Shown piece after piece: positions 16,713 through 27,531 of a stretch of 64,000 nt of DNA. Positions within the stretch are counted from its first letter, which is position 1. Each line of letters starts with the position of its first letter. The translations under genes were made by a program, and so were the position numbers. Below the pieces are notes generated by a model, which saw nothing but the letters and a program-made list of their open reading frames with translations, had not been told where the DNA came from and searched no databases. Source of the DNA: Saccharomonospora azurea NA-128. GTDB lineage: Bacteria; Actinomycetota; Actinomycetes; Mycobacteriales; Pseudonocardiaceae. The DNA lies in contig NZ_CM001466.1 in the NCBI RefSeq assembly GCF_000231055.2, forward strand, positions 3,508,184 to 3,572,183, in the 5' to 3' direction.

Positions 16713-19700
16713 GCACGAACGAGGTGTACCTGCGCGACGTCCTCGACATCCCCGAATCCGTCCACGCCGGGGACTTCAAGGTCGAACTCACCGGAGGCTT
16801 CACCGCCACCGAAGCCCGCGTCGCCGAATACGTCGTCACCGACCAACTCCGGGGCGCCTTCGACAAAGCACTCGGCATCGTGCGCGCCGCCGTGCGAGAC
16901 GGCAGCTCCCACGCCGCCTACCTGCACGGCTCGTTCGGCTCCGGTAAAAGCCACTTCCTCACCGTGCTGCACGCCGTGCTCAACAACCACCCCGCGGCCA
17001 GGGCCAAACCCGGCCTGCAACCCGTCATCGCCGACCACGACGACTGGCTGCGCGGCAAGAAGTTCCTCATGGTGCCCTACCACCTCGTGGGCGCCACCGA
17101 CCTCGACTCCGCCATCCTCGGCGGCTACGTCAACACCGTCCGCGCCCTGCACCCCGACCAGCCCACCCCGGCCGTGTACCGGGCGGACGCGATGCTCGAC
17201 GACGCCCGCCGCTACCGCGAAGCCAGAGGCGACGCCGCGTTCGTCGACTGGCTCAGCATCGGCGCCACCACCCCGGTTCCCGCTGGTTCCGGCGTCGACG
17301 GCGAGGACGACCTCGATCTCGACCTCGACCTCGACCTCGGCCCGGCCGACGAAGGCGCGGACCTCGGGGACACCGGGTGGACCGGCGAGCAGCTCGACCG
17401 CGCGTTCACCGCGCCCGCCGGTGACCCCGTGCGCGACCGGCTCGTGCAGGCCCTGCTGTCCGGGCCCATGTCCTCCTACGTCCGTGGAGCCACCGGCGAC
17501 GCGGAAGCCTTCCTGCCGCTGGAGAACGGGCTGGCGATCATCACCCGCCACGCCCGCGACCTCGGCTACGACGGGCTGATCCTCTTCCTCGACGAGCTGA
17601 TCCTGTGGTTGCAGGCCCACATGAGCGACCGCCAGTTCGTCAACAACCAGGTCAGCAAACTCGTCAAACTCATCGAATCCGGCGACGCGAGCCGCGTGCT
17701 GCCCATCGTGTCGTTCATCTCCCGGCAGCGTGACCTGTCCAAACTCGTCGGCGAGGACGTCACCGGCGCCGAAGTCAAGGAACTCGAACGGCAGGTCGAA
17801 TACCTCGCGGGGCGGTTCGACACCGTGTCGCTGGAAGACCGCAACCTGCCCGCCATCATCAAGGAGCGCGTCCTCAAACCCCGGCCCGGCGGCCGGGAGA
17901 TCCTCGACGCCGCGTTCGCCGGCATCGAGTCGGCCAAACAGGCCGACCGCGACGTGCTGCTCGACTCGGCCGGAGCCACCGGAGCCGACTGGCAGGACTT
18001 CCGCGACGTCTACCCGCTCTCGCCCGCCCTGCTCAACGTGCTCGTGGCGCTGTCCGGCGCGCTGCAACGCGAACGCACCGGACTCAAGCTGTTGCAGGAG
18101 ATGCTGCGCCGCCGCCGCGACGACATGAAGGTCGGCGAACTCATCCCCCTCGGCGACCTGTGGGACGTGCTCGCCGACGGCGCGGGTGAAGCCTTCACCG
18201 ACCGGCTGCGGCGCGAAGCCGAAGCCGCCCAGCGCTTCTACGCCAAGGCCCGCGCCTGGCTCGTCGACCGCCACGGCGAACACACCCAGCAGTTCCGCGC
18301 CACCGACCGGCTCGTCAAAACCCTGATCCTCGCCGCGCTCGCCCCGCAGGTGCCCGCGCTGACCCGGCTCACCGGCGGCAGGCTCGCCGCGCTCAACCAC
18401 GGGTCGCTGCGCGCCCGCACCGTCTCCGCCGGATCGCTGGCCGTCACCCGGCTGCGCGAGTTGCAGGCCGAGTTCGGCGAGCTGCGCCACGAAGGCGACG
18501 AGGACCCCGTGTTCCGGCTGCAACTGTCCGATTTGGATGTCGAGCCGTATCTCGACGCCGTCGGCGAGCGCGACACCGTCGGAGCCCGCCGCCTCTGGCT
18601 GCGGCAGCAGCTCTGGAGCGAACTCGGCATCAAGTACACCGACGACTTCGTGTGCGAGAAGGAGATCGTCTGGAAGGGCACCCGGCGCACCGCCGAGTTC
18701 GTGTTCGCCAACGTGCGCGACGAACACGAGCTGCCCGACGCGCAGTTCCTGCCCAGCACGCCCGGCCGCATCCGGTTCGTGCTCGACTACCCGTTCGACG
18801 ACACCGGCGACTACACGCCCCGCCACGACGCCGAACGCATTCACCGGATGCGCAGGAGCGACGTCACCGCCGCCACCGTCATCTGGCTGCCGCACTTCTT
18901 CTCCGCGCAGAAGTCCGCCCAGCTCGGCCGCCTGCTGAAGATCAACTACCTGCTGGAGCGCGACCGGCTCGACGACTACGCGGGCAACCGCTCCGCCGAC
19001 GAACGCGTCAAGATCCGCCACCAGCTCGAAGCCCAGCGCGACACCCTGGAAAGCCAGCTCACCGCCTCGCTGCGCCAGCTCTACGGCATCGCGGGCGGCG
19101 ACGACACCACCATCGGCGCACCCGTCGGCGAGGACGGGCACGTGATGTCGCTGCACCCCGGCCACCAGCCCCGGCTCGCCGGGGGCGCCGGATTCCAGTA
19201 CAACGCGCTGGCCCTCGCCGACAGCCTGTTCGACAAGCTGTATCCGAAGCACCCGAACTTCGACCCCAACGGCAACCGCAAGGCCGTCACACCAGGGGAA
19301 CTGCGCACCGTCCTCGACTGGATCACCAAGGCCATGGAGGACGGCAGCCGCCGCGTGGTGGTCGACCGCAACCACCTCGCCCTCGTGCGCCGCATCGTGC
19401 ACCCGCTGGAACTCGGCGAGGTCAGCGACGGGCCGCTCAACGTCTCCACCGAATGGCGGCGCCGCATCGAGCAGGCCGCCACCCAGCGTGGCGTCACCGG
19501 CGACCTGCGCGTCGAGGACATCCGCACCTGGATCACCGAGGCCGGCTACACCGGGCTCGACAAGCTCGTGGTGAACCTGGTCATCGCCACCTACGCGCTG
19601 CTGGCCGACCGCACCTGGACCCTGCACGGCTCCGTGCTGCGGCAACCGCCCGAGTTGGACAAGATCGGGCCCGGCCACGCGCTGCGCGCCCAGCGACTGC

Positions 19701-20596
19701 CCGAGGCCGCCGAGTTCGCCACCGCCCGCGAACGGGCCGCCGCGCTGTTCGGCGTCGTCGTGCCCGACACGCGGTTCGCCCGCAACATCAACCGGCTCGC
19801 CGAGGGCGTGCGCGCCAAGGTCGCCGAACTGGAAACCCCCGTCAACGGCGTGCGGCGGATGCTGGACCGGCACGCCGACGCGCTCGGCCTCGCGGGCAGG
19901 CCCGACGCGCGCCGGGCCGTGGCCACCCGCGACGCCGCCGACCTGCTCGCCGCGCTGTCCGCCGCCACGGACGACACCGACCTCGTCAACCGGCTCGCGC
20001 AGGCGAGCTACGACACCGCCGACACCGTGCTCGCCACCACCATGACGGCCGCGCCCAAGCTGGCCGACGCGCTGCGCGACGTCGAGTGGTCGCTGGTGGC
20101 GTCGGTGCGCGGCTTCGCGGGCCGGGGCGACCTCATCGGCAACCGTGCCGACGCGCTGCTCGACGAACTCACCCACACCGCCGAGGCCGACGAGTTCACC
20201 CGCCAGCTCGCACCCGTGCTCACCGAACTCGGCTCCAAGGCCGTGGCACTGGTCAGCGAAGCCGCCCGGCTCGCCGCCGTGGTCAACCCCGGCCCCGCCC
20301 CGGAGAAGACGCCGGAACCGGTCCCCGAGAAGACCGGAGAGCGGCCGAGCCCGCCGGACGGGCAGGCCGGTGCCGACACGGTGAGTCTCACCGACAACGG
20401 ACAACCCGCCGTCAGCAGGCGGGAACCCGCACCGCGCCGGGCACCGCGACGGGTGCGGGCCGGGGCCGCGGAGGGTGAACTCGCCGCGCTGCTCGACGGA
20501 GTGCGCGCCGAGATCCGCGACTACGCCCGCGAACACCCCGGGGCGGAGATCGAGGTCGTGTGGCGGACGGTCGGCGGAGAGGACAGCGCGGGATGA
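16709..20596 (+). CDS. pglY: BREX type 2 ATPase PglY (BrxC-like)
   Basis: Large 1,295-residue P-loop ATPase, the PglY/BrxC component that forms the core of BREX complexes. Walker A is GSFGSGKS at 74-81 and Walker B is LILFLDE with D295-E296. Residues about 200-215 are an Asp-Leu repeat encoded by a tandem GACCTC stretch at 17308-17340, followed by an acidic linker; the C terminus (about 1190-1250) is Pro/Glu-rich and probably flexible. Start GTG 16709 overlaps the pglX stop by four bases; the end overlaps pglZ (ATGA). The long open frame on the opposite strand is a GC-skew shadow. Confidence 0.92.
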   Translation: MSTNEVYLRDVLDIPESVHAGDFKVELTGGFTATEARVAEYVVTDQLRGAFDKALGIVRAAVRDGSSHAAYLHGSFGSGKSHFLTVLHAVLNNHPAARAKPGLQPVIADHDDWLRGKKFLMVPYHLVGATDLDSAILGGYVNTVRALHPDQPTPAVYRADAMLDDARRYREARGDAAFVDWLSIGATTPVPAGSGVDGEDDLDLDLDLDLGPADEGADLGDTGWTGEQLDRAFTAPAGDPVRDRLVQALLSGPMSSYVRGATGDAEAFLPLENGLAIITRHARDLGYDGLILFLDELILWLQAHMSDRQFVNNQVSKLVKLIESGDASRVLPIVSFISRQRDLSKLVGEDVTGAEVKELERQVEYLAGRFDTVSLEDRNLPAIIKERVLKPRPGGREILDAAFAGIESAKQADRDVLLDSAGATGADWQDFRDVYPLSPALLNVLVALSGALQRERTGLKLLQEMLRRRRDDMKVGELIPLGDLWDVLADGAGEAFTDRLRREAEAAQRFYAKARAWLVDRHGEHTQQFRATDRLVKTLILAALAPQVPALTRLTGGRLAALNHGSLRARTVSAGSLAVTRLRELQAEFGELRHEGDEDPVFRLQLSDLDVEPYLDAVGERDTVGARRLWLRQQLWSELGIKYTDDFVCEKEIVWKGTRRTAEFVFANVRDEHELPDAQFLPSTPGRIRFVLDYPFDDTGDYTPRHDAERIHRMRRSDVTAATVIWLPHFFSAQKSAQLGRLLKINYLLERDRLDDYAGNRSADERVKIRHQLEAQRDTLESQLTASLRQLYGIAGGDDTTIGAPVGEDGHVMSLHPGHQPRLAGGAGFQYNALALADSLFDKLYPKHPNFDPNGNRKAVTPGELRTVLDWITKAMEDGSRRVVVDRNHLALVRRIVHPLELGEVSDGPLNVSTEWRRRIEQAATQRGVTGDLRVEDIRTWITEAGYTGLDKLVVNLVIATYALLADRTWTLHGSVLRQPPELDKIGPGHALRAQRLPEAAEFATARERAAALFGVVVPDTRFARNINRLAEGVRAKVAELETPVNGVRRMLDRHADALGLAGRPDARRAVATRDAADLLAALSAATDDTDLVNRLAQASYDTADTVLATTMTAAPKLADALRDVEWSLVASVRGFAGRGDLIGNRADALLDELTHTAEADEFTRQLAPVLTELGSKAVALVSEAARLAAVVNPGPAPEKTPEPVPEKTGERPSPPDGQAGADTVSLTDNGQPAVSRREPAPRRAPRRVRAGAAEGELAALLDGVRAEIRDYAREHPGAEIEVVWRTVGGEDSAG

Positions 20597-23352
20597 GCGC
20601 ACCGCCCGAGGTCGACCGGCGGATGCTGGAGGCGCTGGTCGAACACTGGCTGCCCGAGGCGAACGGGCGGCGGCTCCTGCTCGTCCACGGCCGCTACGCC
20701 GACGGCGGCGATCGGGAGTTCGGCATCCGGACGAAGGAATGCCGCTGCCGCGTCCACGTCGCCGACCGGCACTCCCTGCTGGGGGTGCTGGAGGCCTGGC
20801 AGGACCACCAGCGTGAGCACGGCTCCGAGACCGACACAGCCGACACACTGCTGGTCGTGACCACCGGCGTCGAGGACCACCAGTTCGGCTGGGACCTGCT
20901 CGCCTACGCCGTGCAGCGGCGGGTGCTGTCGGTGGACCGGGCGCAGATCATCGCCCAGCGGTTCGGCGCACGGGACGTCGACCCGCGCATCCGCCGGGAG
21001 CACTGGCTCGTCGACGCCCTGCTGGACGCCGAACCGGTCGAAGGCTGGCCCCGCACCGGCTCGGTGCTCACCCGCGACCGGGCCATTCACGCCCTGATCG
21101 GCGTGCGGCTCGGACGCGCCGCGCTCGGCGAGGACGCCGTGGACATCGGCACGCTGCTCGACTTCTCCCTCGATGTCGCGGGCACCACCCGGTTCGCCGC
21201 GTTGCCCGCAGCCGAACGCGACGGGCTGACCGACTGGCTCACCCACACCGTCGGCGACGCCGCCGGGCTGCTGCTGCGCCTGGCCGCCGAAGGACGGGCG
21301 GCCGACGCCATGCCGCTCGGCATCGTCGGCACCGCCGCCGTCGGGGAGAACGCCTCCCCAGCGGCGGCCCTGGCCTTCGGCGGACTGCTGGGCGGGGTGC
21401 GGCCGGAGCAGCTCGGAGCGTTCACCGAGGCGGTGGAGGGGGCGCTGGAACGCTGGGTCAGCGAAGCCGAGTCCGGCGGCAGGAACAGCGCAGGCGCGCG
21501 GGAGAAGGTGCTCGCCGTGACCCGCAGGGCGGAGGAGCTGGCCGCCACGGCGGGGCTGACCGCCGAGCTGGCGGGCAACCGGTTCCTGCCCTCGGCGTTC
21601 ACCACGCGCCTGCACGACCTCGCCACCGCGCTTACCGCCGCCGTTGCCGGGACGGGGGAGTTGACTGCGGTGGAGGACGCCCTCGGTGCGCTCCGCGTCC
21701 ACCATCTCGCGAGGTTGGCGGGCGAACGGATGCGGGCGGTGGACATGGCCGTGCGACTGGCCCGCTGGCTCGCGCATCCTGCGCCCGAGCTCACCTCAGT
21801 GGCCGACGCGATCCGTCGATACAGCACCGAGTGGGCGTGGGCGGACCGCGCGTCGACCACGGTGTGGGCGGGAGACCCCGCCGGTGATCCGGTGCTGGGT
21901 CGGGCGTATCACACGGTGTTCCGTGCGGTGCGTAAACGCCGCGCGGCCTTCGACGAGACGTTCGCAGCCCATCTGGTGACCTGGACCAGGTACGCGAGTG
22001 TCGACGACACCGGCGGGTGCCTGCTCATCGAACGGGTGCTCGACGAGGTGGTGGTGCCGCTGGCGGGGGAGAAGGCACCGGTGATCGTGGTGCTCGACGG
22101 GATGAGCGGGGCCGTCGCGGCCGGTCTCGCCGAGCAACTCACCGAGCGCACGTGGTTCGAGGCTTCTCCGAAGGCCCATCGCATCGCCGCCGTGTCGGCC
22201 CTTCCGTCGGTCACCCGGGCCAGCCGCCCCAGTCTGCTCACCGGCACTCTGACCGCAGGGGACCAGACCGTCGAGAAGGACGGCTTCGCCGCCTTCTGGA
22301 AGCGGCGCGGCGGTCACCGCTCCGGTCTGTTGTTCCACAAGGCCGACATCGCGGGTGACGCCGGACACCGGCTGTCCGATCAGCTGCTGGAGGCGCTCTC
22401 CGACGAGTCCGGCGTGGTCGCCGTGGTACTGAACACCATTGACGCCGCCCTCGACCACGGCAGCGAAGGCGACCGCACCGGCTGGCGGCCCGGCGACATC
22501 ACCTACCTGCCGGAACTGCTCGACGCCGCCCGCAACTACGGCCGACCCGTCGTGCTCGTCTCCGACCACGGCCACGTACTCGACCGGGCCGACAGCACCA
22601 AGACGCCCGTCGACGACGTCGAGTCGGCCCGCTGGCGGGTCGGAGAGCCCGGGAAGGGCGAGATCGCACTGAGCGGGCCTCGGGTGCTCCTCGGTGGCGG
22701 CACCGTGGTCGTCCCGTGGCAGGAGGGCATCCGCTACACCAGTCGTAAGGCCGGTTACCACGGTGGTGCGGCCCTGGCAGAGCTGGCGGTACCGGTGCTG
22801 GTGTTGCTGCCGTCACTGGACGTTCTGCCCAGCGGCTGGGAGTTGCTGCCCACCGAGCGCGTGGCTCCGACGTGGTGGCAGCGACACGTCGAGGAGCCGA
22901 TCTCTTCCGAGGCACAGCAGGCACGGGCTGGACAGGCCGCATCGGCCGCCCGCCGCGTCGGGAAGCAACGGCCTGACGAGTTGTCGCTGTTCGCTGTGGA
23001 CGGCCAGGATGTGCGGGACACCGTCGGCAGTCCCGCTGAGCAGTTGTCGCTGGGTGAGCGGATCGTGGCGGGGGAGGTGTATGCGGGACAGCGTGCCTTC
23101 GTGCCCAAAGCCCCCGACCGCAAGGTCGTCGCCGCGGTCGTCGACGCGCTTGTCGAGGCGGGCAACCGCCTACCGCTGAACACGGTGGCCGAACTCGCGG
23201 GCCGCAAGGGGCGAGGGCCGACGATCTTCGCCACGATCCTGCAACGGCTGCTCAACGTCGACGGCTACCCCGTACTGTCCGTGGAGGGCGGGCAGTGGCT
23301 GACCCTGGACGTGGACACCCTGTGTCTCCAATTCGGACTTGACCGGGACTGA
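20593..23352 (+). CDS. pglZ: BREX alkaline-phosphatase-superfamily protein PglZ
   Basis: Protein of 919 residues carrying the PglZ domain, the hallmark of all BREX types. Metal-site motifs of the alkaline phosphatase superfamily are visible: [10 protein letters not shown] (D502) and [10 protein letters not shown] (D658, H659, H661), with the variable [10 protein letters not shown] region in between. The ATG at 20593 overlaps the pglY stop, so PglY and PglZ are translationally coupled, consistent with their working together. Length and motif order are normal. A 26-base gap leads to brxD. Biochemically PglZ proteins are thought to act as nucleases or phosphodiesterases; the exact role here is inferred from the family. 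Confidence 0.92.
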   Translation: MSAPPEVDRRMLEALVEHWLPEANGRRLLLVHGRYADGGDREFGIRTKECRCRVHVADRHSLLGVLEAWQDHQREHGSETDTADTLLVVTTGVEDHQFGWDLLAYAVQRRVLSVDRAQIIAQRFGARDVDPRIRREHWLVDALLDAEPVEGWPRTGSVLTRDRAIHALIGVRLGRAALGEDAVDIGTLLDFSLDVAGTTRFAALPAAERDGLTDWLTHTVGDAAGLLLRLAAEGRAADAMPLGIVGTAAVGENASPAAALAFGGLLGGVRPEQLGAFTEAVEGALERWVSEAESGGRNSAGAREKVLAVTRRAEELAATAGLTAELAGNRFLPSAFTTRLHDLATALTAAVAGTGELTAVEDALGALRVHHLARLAGERMRAVDMAVRLARWLAHPAPELTSVADAIRRYSTEWAWADRASTTVWAGDPAGDPVLGRAYHTVFRAVRKRRAAFDETFAAHLVTWTRYASVDDTGGCLLIERVLDEVVVPLAGEKAPVIVVLDGMSGAVAAGLAEQLTERTWFEASPKAHRIAAVSALPSVTRASRPSLLTGTLTAGDQTVEKDGFAAFWKRRGGHRSGLLFHKADIAGDAGHRLSDQLLEALSDESGVVAVVLNTIDAALDHGSEGDRTGWRPGDITYLPELLDAARNYGRPVVLVSDHGHVLDRADSTKTPVDDVESARWRVGEPGKGEIALSGPRVLLGGGTVVVPWQEGIRYTSRKAGYHGGAALAELAVPVLVLLPSLDVLPSGWELLPTERVAPTWWQRHVEEPISSEAQQARAGQAASAARRVGKQRPDELSLFAVDGQDVRDTVGSPAEQLSLGERIVAGEVYAGQRAFVPKAPDRKVVAAVVDALVEAGNRLPLNTVAELAGRKGRGPTIFATILQRLLNVDGYPVLSVEGGQWLTLDVDTLCLQFGLDRD

Positions 23353-23378
23353 AGCGACACAGTGGCGAAGGAGGCGTG

Positions 23379-24701
23379 GTGACCAACGCGGTCAGCGAGG
23401 CCCGAAAGCATGACGTGATCAACGCGTTGCGCCGGGGCACCGTTCCACAGAGTGGACTGGACCTGCTTGCGGTGGGGCTCGACCGGTTCGCCGCGGCCAT
23501 GGACGACGACCTCGTTACCGTCGCCCGAGGGGGCGCGGTCTTCCACGCCGTGCGTGGCGAGTACGGGTCCGGCAAGACGTTCTTCGTGCGCTGGCTCGCC
23601 GAGCGGGCCAAACGTCGCGGACTGGCCGCCTCCGAGATCCAAATCTCCGAAACCGAAACCCCGCTGCACCGGCTCGAAACCGTCTACCGGCGGCTCACCG
23701 AACGGCTGACCACCGCCACCCACCAGCCCAGCGCCCTGCGTGCGGTGGTCGACTCCTGGCTCTACACCCTCGAAGAACACGTACTGGACGCGGGGGAGGT
23801 CGCCGAGGACGACCCGACGGCGTTCGCCGCCGCAGTCGACACCCTCGCCGAACAGCGACTCGCCGACGTCGCACGCACGACGCCCGCGTTCGCCGCCGCG
23901 CTACGCGGCTACCGGCAGGCACTCGCCGACGGCGACACCGCCACCGCCGAAGCCCTCATCGCCTGGCTGGGTGGACAGAAGTCCGTCGCCGCCGCTGCCC
24001 GGCGCACAGCGGGAGTCCGCGGCGATCTCGACCACTTCGGTGCGCTCGGTTTCCTGCAGGGCCTGCTGACCGTGCTCCGCGACTGCGGGCACCCCGGGCT
24101 GCTGCTCGTGCTCGACGAAACCGAAACCCTGCAACGGGTCCGCGGCGACGTGCGCGAGAAGGGCCTCAACGCACTGCGCCAGCTCGTCGACGAGATCGAC
24201 GCGGGCCGTTTCCCGGGGCTGTTCCTCGTGCTCACCGGCACACCCGCGTTCTTCGACGGGCAACAGGGCGTGCAGCGGCTCCCCCCACTGGCGCAACGGC
24301 TCGCCACCGACTTCTCCACCGACCCACGCTTCGACTCGCCGCGTGCGGTGCAGCTCCGACTGCCCGGTTTCGATCTCGACCGGCTCAGTGAGCTCGGCCG
24401 TGCTGTGCGCGACCTGTACGCGGGAACGGCCCGCAACCCCGAACGGGTACGCGACGTGGCGGACGACGCCTATCTCGCCACGCTCGCGCGGGCACTCACC
24501 GGCGAACTCGGCGGCAAGGTCGGTGTGGCCCCCCGACTCTTCCTGCGCAAACTCGTCGCCGACGTGCTCGACCGCGTGGACGAGTTCGCCGACTTCGATC
24601 CGCGCCGCGACTACGCGCTCACAGTCATCGACACCGAACTCACCGACGTCGAACGCAACGCCGTCGCCAGCGCCGACGACGTCGACCTGGAACTGCCGTG
24701 A
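23379..24701 (+). CDS. brxD: BREX type 2 ATPase BrxD
   Basis: ATPase of 440 residues (DUF2791-type, ORC/AAA-like) found with type 2 BREX. Walker A is GEYGSGKT at 60-67; Walker B is LLLVLDETE with D246-E247; a later LVLTGTPAFFDG resembles the sensor region of AAA+ proteins. A strong GAAGGAGG site lies just before two GTG codons (23376, 23379); the second is taken as start for spacing. The last bases overlap brxHI (GTGA). BrxD and BrxHI usually occur as a pair and presumably act on DNA together. Confidence 0.88.
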   Translation: MTNAVSEARKHDVINALRRGTVPQSGLDLLAVGLDRFAAAMDDDLVTVARGGAVFHAVRGEYGSGKTFFVRWLAERAKRRGLAASEIQISETETPLHRLETVYRRLTERLTTATHQPSALRAVVDSWLYTLEEHVLDAGEVAEDDPTAFAAAVDTLAEQRLADVARTTPAFAAALRGYRQALADGDTATAEALIAWLGGQKSVAAAARRTAGVRGDLDHFGALGFLQGLLTVLRDCGHPGLLLVLDETETLQRVRGDVREKGLNALRQLVDEIDAGRFPGLFLVLTGTPAFFDGQQGVQRLPPLAQRLATDFSTDPRFDSPRAVQLRLPGFDLDRLSELGRAVRDLYAGTARNPERVRDVADDAYLATLARALTGELGGKVGVAPRLFLRKLVADVLDRVDEFADFDPRRDYALTVIDTELTDVERNAVASADDVDLELP

Positions 24702-26809
24702 GCGAGGCGCTGGACCGCCTGCACCCGGTGGTGGTCCACCACGTGGTCAACACCCTGGGTTGGCGGTCATTGCGGCCCCTTCAGCGGCAGGCCGTCGACC
24801 CCGTCATGGACGGGCACGACGCGCTGTTGCTCGCCCCCACGGCGGGCGGAAAGACCGAGGCAGCCTGCTTTCCCGTGCTCTCCGCGATGGAACGCCACGG
24901 CTGGACCGGATTGTCGGTGCTGTACGTGTGTCCACTCAAGGCACTGCTCAACAACCTGCTGCCCCGGCTGCGGGACTACGCAGCCTGGCTGGGACGCCGG
25001 GTGGAACTCTGGCACGGCGACGTCACGGCCGCCGCGCGACGGCGCATCCTGGCCGACCCACCGGACGTGCTGCTGACCACGCCGGAGTCGGTGGAAGCCA
25101 TGCTGGTGAGCGCGAACGTCGACCACAAGCGACTGTTCGGAGACCTTCGCTCCATCGTCGTGGACGAGGTGCACGCCTTCGCGGGCGACGACCGGGGCTG
25201 GCACCTGCTGGCGGTGCTGGAACGGCTCACGGTGCTGGCTCAGCGTCCCATCCAGCGCATCGGTCTGTCTGCGACGGTCGGCAACCCCCAGGAGCTACTG
25301 GGCTGGTTGCAGGGAGCAGGAAACGGTTCCCGGCCCGCGGCCGTCGTTGCCCCTGGTATCGCGGTGAACCCGAGCACGACACCGGACGGGGACATCGAGC
25401 TGGACTACGTCGGTTCCGTCGACAACGCCGCCACGGTGATCTCCACGCTGCACCGAGGCGAGAAACGGCTTGTGTTCTGCGACTCGCGCCGGCTCGTCGA
25501 ACAGCTCGGTGCGGCACTGCGCATGCGTGGTGTCACGACGTTCCTGTCCCACGCCTCGTTGTCGGTCGACGAACGGCGCCGGGCCGAGGCCGCGTTCGCC
25601 GAGGCGCGTGACTGCGTCATCGTCTCCACGTCCACGTTGGAGCTCGGCATCGACGTCGGCGACCTCGATCGCGTCATCCAGCTCGATGCCCCCACCACCG
25701 TGGCCTCGTTCCTGCAACGGCTGGGCCGTACCGGTCGGCGTCCAGGCAGCGTGCGCAACTGCTTGTTCCTCGCGCTGTCCAAGCAGGCGTTGTTGTGGGC
25801 GGCGGCGCTTTTGGAACTGTGGGGCCGAGGCTACGTGGAACCAGTCGAAGCCCCGCCGGAACCGCGACATATCGTCGCCCAACAGATGTTGGCGCTGTGC
25901 CTGCAGGAGCACACTGTGGGCAGTCGGTTGTGGACGGAAGCGTGGAACGAGCTCGCGCCGTTCGACGGCAGTGCGGAACCCATAGTGGGACACCTGATCG
26001 AGCAGGGCTATCTCGACCGGGACGGCGAACTATTGTTCATCGGCCCGGAAGCAGAACGCCGGTTCGGGCACCGGAACTTCCTGGACATGACGGCCGTGTT
26101 CACCGCACCGCCGCAGTTCACCGTGCTGGCCGGGCATCAGGAGATCGGACAGACGGACCCGGCGCTGCTGACAGAGCGGGTGGACGGCCCCCGGGTACTG
26201 CTGCTGGGCGGCCGGAGTTGGAAAGTGACGTGGATCGATTGGAAGCGTCGCCGGTGTTTCGTGGAAGAGACCGACCTGCGTGGAAAGGCGCGCTGGCACT
26301 CGCCCGGCACGGAGGGACGCGGCTACGCACTCGCACGCTCGGCTCGCGATGTGCTTCTCGGCGCCACCCCGTCGGTGAAGCTGACACAACGCGCGACGCG
26401 GACCTTGGCGGCGCTGCGCGAGGAATGGGGGCCGACCGTCGCCCCCGACAGGCTGGTGGTGGCCCGAACCCAGGGGGCGAAGGCGGATGTGCGCTGGTGG
26501 ACCTGGGCAGGCCGCAAGACCAACGCCACGCTCGCCGCTTCCCTGGGCGCGGTGGTCGACGGGCGGTTCGACGACCTGTCGATCCGGCTGCGGGACGATT
26601 GCACTCCCCGAACGTGGCGGACGGCCGCCGCGAGTGTTCCGGACCGGCTGTGCCTCCCGGACGTCGACGAGCGGGCTCTCGCCGGGCTGAAGTTCAGTGT
26701 GGCGCTTCCGTCCCCACTGGCCACGGCTACCCTGGCCGCGCGCCTGGCCGATCTCGACGCAGCGGTTCGGGTGCTGGCCGAGCCGGTGCAGTTCACCGTC
26801 GTCGAATAG
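24698..26809 (+). CDS. brxHI: BREX type 2 Lhr-like helicase BrxHI
   Basis: Superfamily 2 helicase of 703 residues, the last gene of the type 2 BREX operon. Motif I is PTAGGKT at 47-53, motif II is DEVH at 156-159, motif III is LSAT, and motif VI is QRLGRTGRRPG. The two RecA-like domains are followed by a winged-helix/C-terminal region. Start GTG 24698 overlaps the brxD stop by four bases. It probably remodels DNA for the methyltransferase or nuclease step; the substrate is not evident from sequence. Beyond 26809 the region to 27088 holds no gene I can support. Confidence 0.9.
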   Translation: MSEALDRLHPVVVHHVVNTLGWRSLRPLQRQAVDPVMDGHDALLLAPTAGGKTEAACFPVLSAMERHGWTGLSVLYVCPLKALLNNLLPRLRDYAAWLGRRVELWHGDVTAAARRRILADPPDVLLTTPESVEAMLVSANVDHKRLFGDLRSIVVDEVHAFAGDDRGWHLLAVLERLTVLAQRPIQRIGLSATVGNPQELLGWLQGAGNGSRPAAVVAPGIAVNPSTTPDGDIELDYVGSVDNAATVISTLHRGEKRLVFCDSRRLVEQLGAALRMRGVTTFLSHASLSVDERRRAEAAFAEARDCVIVSTSTLELGIDVGDLDRVIQLDAPTTVASFLQRLGRTGRRPGSVRNCLFLALSKQALLWAAALLELWGRGYVEPVEAPPEPRHIVAQQMLALCLQEHTVGSRLWTEAWNELAPFDGSAEPIVGHLIEQGYLDRDGELLFIGPEAERRFGHRNFLDMTAVFTAPPQFTVLAGHQEIGQTDPALLTERVDGPRVLLLGGRSWKVTWIDWKRRRCFVEETDLRGKARWHSPGTEGRGYALARSARDVLLGATPSVKLTQRATRTLAALREEWGPTVAPDRLVVARTQGAKADVRWWTWAGRKTNATLAASLGAVVDGRFDDLSIRLRDDCTPRTWRTAAASVPDRLCLPDVDERALAGLKFSVALPSPLATATLAARLADLDAAVRVLAEPVQFTVVE

Positions 26810-27088
26810 GCGGCCGGGCCCAGCGCTTCCACCTCCAGCCGGAGTCCGGGACTCGCAGTGAGGTGAGGGCGAGTGCGTCGACGTCGCTGCCGCCGCGCCG
26901 GACGATGCGGGGTTGTTGTCTCTCCGTGACCGACCCCGGTGCCACAGGCCAGTTGGCGGGTCGCTAATGTCTCCCGCGCCTGTGGGCTCCGAGGTTGACA
27001 CGCTCGGTAACGTCCATCGGGCGACGTTCACACGGCATGGTGAGCGCCTGCGCTGAACAGTCGAAGAGACATGGTGGGAGGCACCCCG

Positions 27089-27415
27089 GTGCGCAACCCG
27101 GACAGGACGTCGTATCGCTCGTCGGTGCGCACTCTGCGCAGCTCGGCTGCTGTCGCGGCCTTGACGATCGCTGCGCTGGTCGGGGGACAGGGCACGGCGG
27201 CCGCGGTGCAGGCGGAGCCGAACGCGATGACCTTCGGTCTGCTGGGGCCGGTCGGCCTCATCGCCGTCGTGATCGGCGTCCTCGGCATGATCGCCGGGGC
27301 GCTCCGTCAGCGCAAGAAGAACCGCCTCGCCGCCGCGGAGGTCCAAGCTGCTGCGCCGGCTGAGACGAGCCCTGAGCCTGTGGCCGTTTCGGCCAAAGTC
27401 GCCACCGTGGACTGA
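27089..27415 (+). CDS. Small membrane protein with signal peptide and one transmembrane helix
   Basis: Protein of 108 residues starting at GTG 27089 after a good GGGAGG site seven bases upstream; ATG 27071 is in frame but poorly placed. The N terminus is Arg-rich followed by a hydrophobic stretch ending AAAVQA, a signal peptide or first anchor. A second hydrophobic helix (LLGPVGLIAVVIGVLGMIAGAL) follows, then a basic RQRKKNR stop-transfer and an Ala/Pro/Glu-rich cytoplasmic tail. Function is unknown. It sits just outside the BREX operon on the same strand, but the 279-base gap makes cotranscription unlikely. Confidence 0.6.
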   Translation: MRNPDRTSYRSSVRTLRSSAAVAALTIAALVGGQGTAAAVQAEPNAMTFGLLGPVGLIAVVIGVLGMIAGALRQRKKNRLAAAEVQAAAPAETSPEPVAVSAKVATVD

Positions 27416-27468
27416 CCTGAAGCGTTAGCCTCCTGCCTGCAGTCTGGAACTCAGGGAGGTGAGCCACC

Positions 27469-27516
27469 ATGCGCGACAACAACTGGACGTTTCGGTGTGA
27501 CAACAACTGGACCTGA
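27469..27516 (+). other. 15-codon micro-ORF built of two DNNWT repeats, or mobile-element footprint
   Basis: Fifteen codons (MRDNNWTFRCDNNWT then TGA) follow an ideal GGGAGGTGA site seven bases upstream. The coding content is a direct repeat of GACAACAACTGGAC at 27474-27487 and 27499-27512. It could be a very short peptide gene, a leader peptide, or the scar of an insertion sequence that left terminal repeats. I cannot decide which. Confidence 0.3.
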
Positions 27517-27531
27517 TCGAACCTCAGGTCC
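27509..27531. terminator. Hairpin at the end of the MFS gene
   Basis: Perfect 8-bp stem GGACCTGA / TCAGGTCC with a 7-base loop; the right arm contains the MFS stop codon (complement of 27524-27526). There is no T tract, so it may act as a weak bidirectional terminator between the convergent transcripts. Confidence 0.4.

Noticed and set aside
16553..20848. A very long open frame on the minus strand opposite pglY
   Set aside because: It is the GC-skew shadow of pglY; its protein is Val/Gly/Asp/Glu low-complexity and has no domain pattern, whereas pglY has clear motifs.
26810..27088. Gene or transposon remnant after brxHI
   Set aside because: No start/stop arrangement, inverted repeats or transposase-like sequence seen; TTGACA at 26996-27001 has no matching -10.
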